DNA of 64,000 bases, taken from positions 372,001 through 436,000 of the forward strand of contig NZ_CP159805.1 of the NCBI RefSeq assembly GCF_048087625.1, given 5' to 3'. The position numbers were made by a program, and so were the translations under genes. The notes under the pieces were generated by a model. It was given only the letters and a program-made list of their open reading frames with translations, searched no databases and was not told the DNA's origin. Shown here one piece after another: positions 60,015 through 64,000 of this stretch; within the stretch, counting starts at the first letter, position 1, and each line of letters opens with the position of its first letter. The DNA is from Pseudothioglobus sp905182815. Its GTDB lineage: Bacteria; Pseudomonadota; Gammaproteobacteria; PS1; Pseudothioglobaceae.

Positions 60015-60878
60015 ATGAATAAAGGCATCTTACTTGTTCTTTCAGGGTACCTAATGTGGGGAGCATTTCCTCTTTATTGGGCACTCCTTAACCATGTTAA
60101 CCCATCCGAAGTTCTTGTTCACAGAATCCTTTGGTCAGTGCCTGTATTATTTATATTGGTCTACTTTAAGCCATCTTGGCTAGCAAATTTCAAATCTTCA
60201 ATATCTTCAAAAAAAGAACTACTTTTCTTATTTTTAACTGCTATCCTCATCACCATTAATTGGGGTGCATATATTCTTGCAGTAAATTTAGAAAGAGTTG
60301 TGGAAGCATCTATGGGTTATTTTTTATCACCTGTAATAAGTATGTTGGGTGGTTATATTTTTTTCCATGAAAGGATTTCAAAACTTAAGCAGTGGGCTGT
60401 TTTTTTTGCAACAATAGGCGCCCTTTATTATGTTTTCAGTGGTGACTCTTTCCCATGGCTTGGCCTTCTCATTGGACTTACTTTTTCATCTTATGGGGTT
60501 GCTAGAAAAGCAATGGTGACATCAGCAGTTCCAGGCCTTTATATCGAGACACTTCTACTCTTGCCATTTATTTTGATATTTAGTTTATGGTTTTATGTAA
60601 ATTATGACTTGGCTATTTTTAATGTAAATCTATCAACAGATATTTTATTAATTTTGGCAGGAATTGTTACTGTGATACCTTTGGCATTATTCACTGCTGG
60701 AACAAAATTGCTTCCAATGACAACTGTAGGTATATTATTCTTAATTACCCCTTCGTTACAATTTTTAGTTGGCTATGTGTTGTATGATGAGTCTGTAAAT
60801 TTCAATCAATTATTAGGATTTATGGCTGTTTGGATTGGACTTATTGTTTATTGTTATGCGCTTATAAAGGAAAAATAG
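60015..60878 (+). CDS. rarD: EamA-family transporter RarD
   Basis: The 287-residue membrane protein has ten predicted helices with RarD-specific segments: GYLMWGAFPLYWALLNHVNPSEVLVHRILWSVPVL, NWGAYILAVNLERVVEASMGYFLSPVISMLGGYIFFHERISKLKQWAV, and LTFSSYGVARK. It exports or imports small metabolites; RarD was linked to chloramphenicol sensitivity but the natural substrate is unknown. A ten-base palindrome, CTTACGTAAG at 59995-60004, lies just upstream. Confidence 0.92.
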   Translation: MNKGILLVLSGYLMWGAFPLYWALLNHVNPSEVLVHRILWSVPVLFILVYFKPSWLANFKSSISSKKELLFLFLTAILITINWGAYILAVNLERVVEASMGYFLSPVISMLGGYIFFHERISKLKQWAVFFATIGALYYVFSGDSFPWLGLLIGLTFSSYGVARKAMVTSAVPGLYIETLLLLPFILIFSLWFYVNYDLAIFNVNLSTDILLILAGIVTVIPLALFTAGTKLLPMTTVGILFLITPSLQFLVGYVLYDESVNFNQLLGFMAVWIGLIVYCYALIKEK

Positions 60879-60924
60879 TTAATTTAATAAAGCTTTTGGA
60901 CATTCACCTTATATTGAGAATTTG

Positions 60925-61557
60925 ATGAAAAATACTAAAAATATGATTCCTACAATTTTTAAAACATTGCATGTGTCAAATCTAGATGAATTGGGAGAGC
61001 TTTATAAAAATTGGGACAACTATGAGCATGACGTTATTCAATTGGCTGGTTACGTTGGCCATCTTGTCACAACTGAAATTTTACTTAGATACCTTGATAA
61101 TAAAAAAGCTAAAATCTTAGATGCAGGTTGTGGAACCGGACTGGTAGGTCATATTCTTTATAACAAAAACTATAAAAATATTGTTGGCATAGATTTTTCA
61201 CAGGAAATGCTCAATAGGGCGCTCAAAAAAAATGTTTATCAATCACTAAGTCTAGGTGATTTAACTCAAAAACTTCATTTTGACGATCATACTTTTGATG
61301 CAGTTATTTGTGCGGGTACTTTTACATGTGGCCATGTTGGCCCTGAAGCACTTAGTGAGATTATAAGAATAACCAAAAATGGCGGTTATATAAGTTTTAC
61401 TGTTCGTAAACAAGAATGGGATGCTTCTCCCTATGAAAAAATTATTAAAGATATAGAAAATTCTGGGTCATGGATTCAAATTGAGCGTCACACTTCAGAA
61501 TACAACACTCAAGAAGGTATAAACTGTCAATTATGTTTATTTCAAGTAACTAAATAA
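60925..61557 (+). CDS. Class I SAM-dependent methyltransferase
   Basis: The protein of about 210 residues starts at the ATG 60925 (a TTG is one codon upstream). It has the SAM loop AKILDAGCGTGLVGHILYNKNYKNIVGIDFSQEMLNRA, the acidic loop in FDAVICAGTFTCGHVGPEALSEIIRITKNGGYISFTVRK, and a short C-terminus. It resembles the Methyltransf_11/25 group that includes WBSCR27-like proteins. Acceptor unknown. It stands alone on its strand between rarD and the convergent dehydrogenase genes. Confidence 0.88.
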   Translation: MKNTKNMIPTIFKTLHVSNLDELGELYKNWDNYEHDVIQLAGYVGHLVTTEILLRYLDNKKAKILDAGCGTGLVGHILYNKNYKNIVGIDFSQEMLNRALKKNVYQSLSLGDLTQKLHFDDHTFDAVICAGTFTCGHVGPEALSEIIRITKNGGYISFTVRKQEWDASPYEKIIKDIENSGSWIQIERHTSEYNTQEGINCQLCLFQVTK

Positions 61558-61593
61558 ATAACATGATTTCAATTCTTACTTGTTAAAGTAAAG

Positions 61594-62457
61594 CTACTTA
61601 TTTTCAAGTCGAGCACTTAAGAATGAGTCCTGCATTCCTGCATTGGCCGCATTTTTATAAATTTCTAAAAATACCTCAGTAATAGCAGAAGCATCAGGCT
61701 GATTTTTCAAAAGATCCGATATATATTCCATATCTTTAACTGTATTAGCAATAGTAAAAACATAACCATCATGCGTTCCTGCAATTGCCTTGGGCGCGAT
61801 TCGATCTAGGCTCATTGAGTGTCCAGAACCTTGTGATGCAAGTTTATAAAATTTCTCCCAATCAACTCCAAAGTTATGAGCAACCTTCATAGCCTCAACA
61901 ACCAAAGTTGCAGTACCAAGTGCTAGAAAGTTAGAGATGAGTTTAGTTTTTGCTCCCATTCCTAATTCACCAAGTCGCTCAATTTGTGCACAGCAAGGAT
62001 TAAGAATAGAACTTACCATTTCAAAATCACTCTCATCACATCCAACGATTGCACCCAGCATAGCATCCCATGACTGTTTTTGGCCACCCGTAAGAGGTGC
62101 CTCAACATACCTTAGTTTAGCTTTTTTAGCTTTTTTACCCAACTCCTCTACTGATACTAATTCATTGGTTGTGCAATCAATAATTAGAGTTCCTGAAGAA
62201 AGTAAGGGAAATAATTCATCACATACTGAGAGTGCAGTTTTTGAACTTGGAAGACATAAAATAAAGCAATTACAGCAACTTACCATATCAGATAATGACG
62301 CCATCTCCTTCGCACCTAATGCCACAAGCTCTTCGATAGGACGCCTATTTTTATTAGCAATAATACTTACCTCATTACCAGCTTTAAGTAGGTTTTGAAC
62401 CATGCCTTGGCCCATAATTCCAGCACCAATGAATCCAATTTTATTTTTTTTATCCAT
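61594..62457 (-). CDS. 3-hydroxyisobutyrate dehydrogenase-like NAD(P)-dependent oxidoreductase
   Basis: The 287-residue protein begins KIGFIGAGIMGQGMVQNLLKAGNEV (NAD(P)-binding GxGxMG) and contains the family motif in APLTGGQKQSWDAMLGAIVG, with the catalytic lysine in GMGAKTKLISNFLALG. This group includes 3-hydroxyisobutyrate, tartronate-semialdehyde and sulfolactaldehyde reductases. It lies 18 bases downstream of the SDR gene on the same strand, so both act in one pathway, probably on a hydroxy acid. The substrate is unknown. Confidence 0.88.
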   Translation of the reverse strand: MDKKNKIGFIGAGIMGQGMVQNLLKAGNEVSIIANKNRRPIEELVALGAKEMASLSDMVSCCNCFILCLPSSKTALSVCDELFPLLSSGTLIIDCTTNELVSVEELGKKAKKAKLRYVEAPLTGGQKQSWDAMLGAIVGCDESDFEMVSSILNPCCAQIERLGELGMGAKTKLISNFLALGTATLVVEAMKVAHNFGVDWEKFYKLASQGSGHSMSLDRIAPKAIAGTHDGYVFTIANTVKDMEYISDLLKNQPDASAITEVFLEIYKNAANAGMQDSFLSARLENK

Positions 62458-62475
62458 TTTTTTATATGATTTTTA

Positions 62476-63216
62476 CTAAAGACTCCATCCACCATCTACA
62501 ATCTGAAACGTACCAGTGGTGAATTTTGACTCATCACTCGCAAGGTGAATAAGAATGCCTGTCACCTCTTCTGCAGAAGCAAACCTTCCAATTGGTTGGC
62601 GGGCTAAAAACTCTTTTCTTGATTTTTCATAGTCTCCACTATCATGCATTCGTTGTTCTATAGAAGGTGTCAATATTGTTCCTGGGCAAAGTGCATTGCA
62701 TCTTATGCCTTCACTAACATAATCAGCAGCTACAGCACGTGTAAGTCCAAGAATAGCAGCCTTTGTCGAGCCATAAAGACAGCGGTTTGGAGCGCCCTTT
62801 ATTGATGAGGCTACAGATGCCATATTAATAATAGAGCCATCTTTTTTTTCAAGCATTCCAGGTAAGTAGGCTTTGATAAGTCGGAATTGTGATCTAACAT
62901 TTAGAGTAAATGAGAAGTCCCAGTCATCATCAGACATATCCATCACAGTGCCATTATGTACAAACCCTGCGCAATTAAATAAGGTAGTCAAAGTCCCTGT
63001 TCTTGCTGGAGCTTTAGCAATTGCATCTGGATCCATAACATCTAACTCAAAAGTTTCTATTTCTTTATTTTCTTTAGATAGAGTTGCTAAAGCATCTGTA
63101 TTTATATCTGTCGCAAAAACCTTAGCACCTTCATTAGCCATAGCGATTGCAGCAGCGCGACCCATTCCTTGTCCAGCAGCTGTTATCAAAACTTTCTTAT
63201 CCATCAGCCTATTCAT
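62476..63216 (-). CDS. SDR-family dehydrogenase (DHRS6/BDH2-like)
   Basis: The 246-residue classical SDR has DKKVLITAAGQGMGRAAAIAMANEGAKVFATDIN, NCAGFVHNGTVMDMSDDDWDFSFTLNVRSQF, SIINMASVASSIKG, the catalytic YGSTKAA and CNALCPGTILTPS. The overall pattern closely follows DHRS6-type 3-hydroxybutyrate dehydrogenases and related bacterial sugar-acid dehydrogenases. An AAGGAG eight bases before 63216 confirms that start. It is the first gene of a pair with the hydroxyisobutyrate-dehydrogenase-like gene. Confidence 0.88.
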   Translation of the reverse strand: MNRLMDKKVLITAAGQGMGRAAAIAMANEGAKVFATDINTDALATLSKENKEIETFELDVMDPDAIAKAPARTGTLTTLFNCAGFVHNGTVMDMSDDDWDFSFTLNVRSQFRLIKAYLPGMLEKKDGSIINMASVASSIKGAPNRCLYGSTKAAILGLTRAVAADYVSEGIRCNALCPGTILTPSIEQRMHDSGDYEKSRKEFLARQPIGRFASAEEVTGILIHLASDESKFTTGTFQIVDGGWSL

Positions 63217-63335
63217 CAGGTTAACTCCTTAACAATGTTAGTTTAAATTTTCTTTTAATATTATAAGTACTATTTGATTTTTATTAAAGTAAGTAAATAA
63301 TATATAATTTATTTATTTTTCTCATAGGATGGACT

Positions 63336-63866
63336 ATGTCTTATCTTACTAAGCTTAAAGGCTCTCCAGCATCCATTCCACCAAGACCATCATTAAAAGA
63401 AATAAGCTTTATTTCTTTAGGTGTTTTCCTAGCTGCTAGTGTAATTGGATTCTTAGCGTACTTCACCAATGAGCCTATTATTATGGGCTCATTTGGTGCG
63501 TCAATCTTTGTTTTATTTGTACTTCCTGATTCTCCATTTGCGCAACCTCGAAATGTCATTGTTGGTCACTTTGTTACAACTCTTGTGGGACTTATTTTTT
63601 ACCATCTTGTTAGTTCTGATTGGTGGAGTATGGCAATTGCATTGGCAATAGCTATTGCAGCAATGCAGGTCTTAAGAGTGCCTCATCCACCAGCAGGATC
63701 GAATCCTTTTATCGTTTTTTTATTAGGCGCTAATAATGACCCAATGATTATAGGTTCTTGGGATTTCTTGTGGATGCCAACCCTCATAGGCTCTGTATTA
63801 ATCGTAATGGTAGCACTTCTTTATAACAACTTATCTAAAAATAGAAGTTACCCTAAATACTGGTAA
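63336..63866 (+). CDS. HPP-family membrane protein
   Basis: The 176-residue protein has about five membrane helices and the name-giving motif in VPHPPAGSNPFIVFLLGANND. The N-terminal cytoplasmic part has GSPASIPPRPSLKEI, and MGSFGASIFVLFVLPDSPFAQPRNVIVGH matches the HPP family. Some HPP proteins in cyanobacteria and plastids transport nitrite; the substrate here is unknown. AGGATGG lies before the ATG. Confidence 0.88.
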   Translation: MSYLTKLKGSPASIPPRPSLKEISFISLGVFLAASVIGFLAYFTNEPIIMGSFGASIFVLFVLPDSPFAQPRNVIVGHFVTTLVGLIFYHLVSSDWWSMAIALAIAIAAMQVLRVPHPPAGSNPFIVFLLGANNDPMIIGSWDFLWMPTLIGSVLIVMVALLYNNLSKNRSYPKYW

Positions 63867-63898
63867 CAATTTTTTTAAATATTATTTTGACTTAGTGT

Positions 63899-64000
63899 TT
63901 ATATAATGTTACAAGCTTCTTCAAAATCTAGTCGTGGTGCTCGGGGGCGTAATTTTGAGTCATCTCCATAACCAATTCCACAAATAAAAATAGCTTTATT
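63899..64000 (-). CDS. Nitroreductase-family protein, C-terminal part only
   Basis: The minus strand from the window edge encodes 33 codons ending at TAA (63899-63901). The peptide NKAIFICGIGYGDDS followed by KLRPRAPRLDFEEAC looks like the C-terminal end of a nitroreductase-family flavoprotein, which has a conserved I-x-x-G-Y-x-D and a late R-x-P/R-L. The start and most of the gene lie outside the window. Confidence 0.65.
   Translation of the reverse strand, partial: NKAIFICGIGYGDDSKLRPRAPRLDFEEACNII

Noticed and set aside
61937..62398. Plus-strand frame opposite the 3-hydroxyisobutyrate-dehydrogenase-like gene
   Set aside because: It is an antisense shadow of a convincing dehydrogenase gene, with a low-complexity composition and no ribosome-binding site.

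Overview
This window is a stretch of chromosome from an AT-rich, probably marine gammaproteobacterium. The gene content points to the SUP05/Thioglobus-type sulfur-oxidiser neighbourhood. The gammaproteobacterial signs are the carA-carB-greA order, the Lol and KDO/lipid A genes, a bioH-type biotin pathway and XerD. The link to sulfur bacteria is a genuine DsrC with both C-terminal cysteines, followed by DsrM and DsrK. The lineage assignment is inference from gene content, because no rRNA gene is present. Intergenic gaps are short and many genes overlap by a few bases, as in a streamlined genome.

Layout. Positions 1-8035 are an accessory surface-polysaccharide region: a nucleotidyltransferase-kinase fusion cut by the window edge, a sugar C-methyltransferase, an unrecognised protein, then a cassette of aminotransferase, ThDP enzyme (one frameshift) and NDP-sugar epimerase/dehydratase. 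The cassette is bracketed by two 68-bp direct repeats (67/68 identical). Read on the minus strand, each repeat encodes a fragment of a small protein with a recombinase-type DNA-binding domain. An intact relative of that protein lies at 7688-8035, head to head with a decayed copy. Positions 8045-24990 are core housekeeping: glmS, a PHP phosphoesterase, a YciO-type protein, mazEF, alaS, prmA, thiS, carAB, greA, a class V aminotransferase with two GNAT acetyltransferases, xerD and rplS. Positions 25150-29286 hold gltD-dsrC-dsrM-dsrK without dsrAB or dsrJOP in the window. Positions 29305-43973 carry amidase, tsaE, a Ca/Na exchanger, hemD, infA, tRNA-Leu, the sodium-pumping oxaloacetate decarboxylase oadGAB, lolCD, lpxK-Trm112-kdsB, folD, a glutaredoxin, a small putative metalloprotease and purEK. 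Positions 44059-54131 carry thiG-bioF-bioH, an oxidoreductase, upp, a class IV aminotransferase, photolyase, tRNA-Ser, trpC-osmC and kdsA-dapB-yciI. Positions 54210-59450 are a complete branched-chain-amino-acid-type ABC transporter (livGFHM plus binding protein). The window ends with DUF4282, RarD, a methyltransferase, a 3-hydroxyisobutyrate-dehydrogenase-like/SDR pair, an HPP-family membrane protein and the 3' end of a nitroreductase gene.

How the parts connect. kdsA, kdsB, lpxK and lolCD serve outer-membrane LPS and lipoprotein assembly, and the first 8 kb supplies strain-variable surface sugars. DsrC-DsrMK can link cytoplasmic sulfur/thiol chemistry to the quinone pool. OadGAB converts oxaloacetate decarboxylation into a sodium gradient. 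The most unusual signals are the repeat-bracketed sugar cassette with its decaying recombinase-domain family, the minimal gltD-dsrCMK module, and a mazEF locus whose operator overlaps the promoter and abuts an apparently leaderless start codon.
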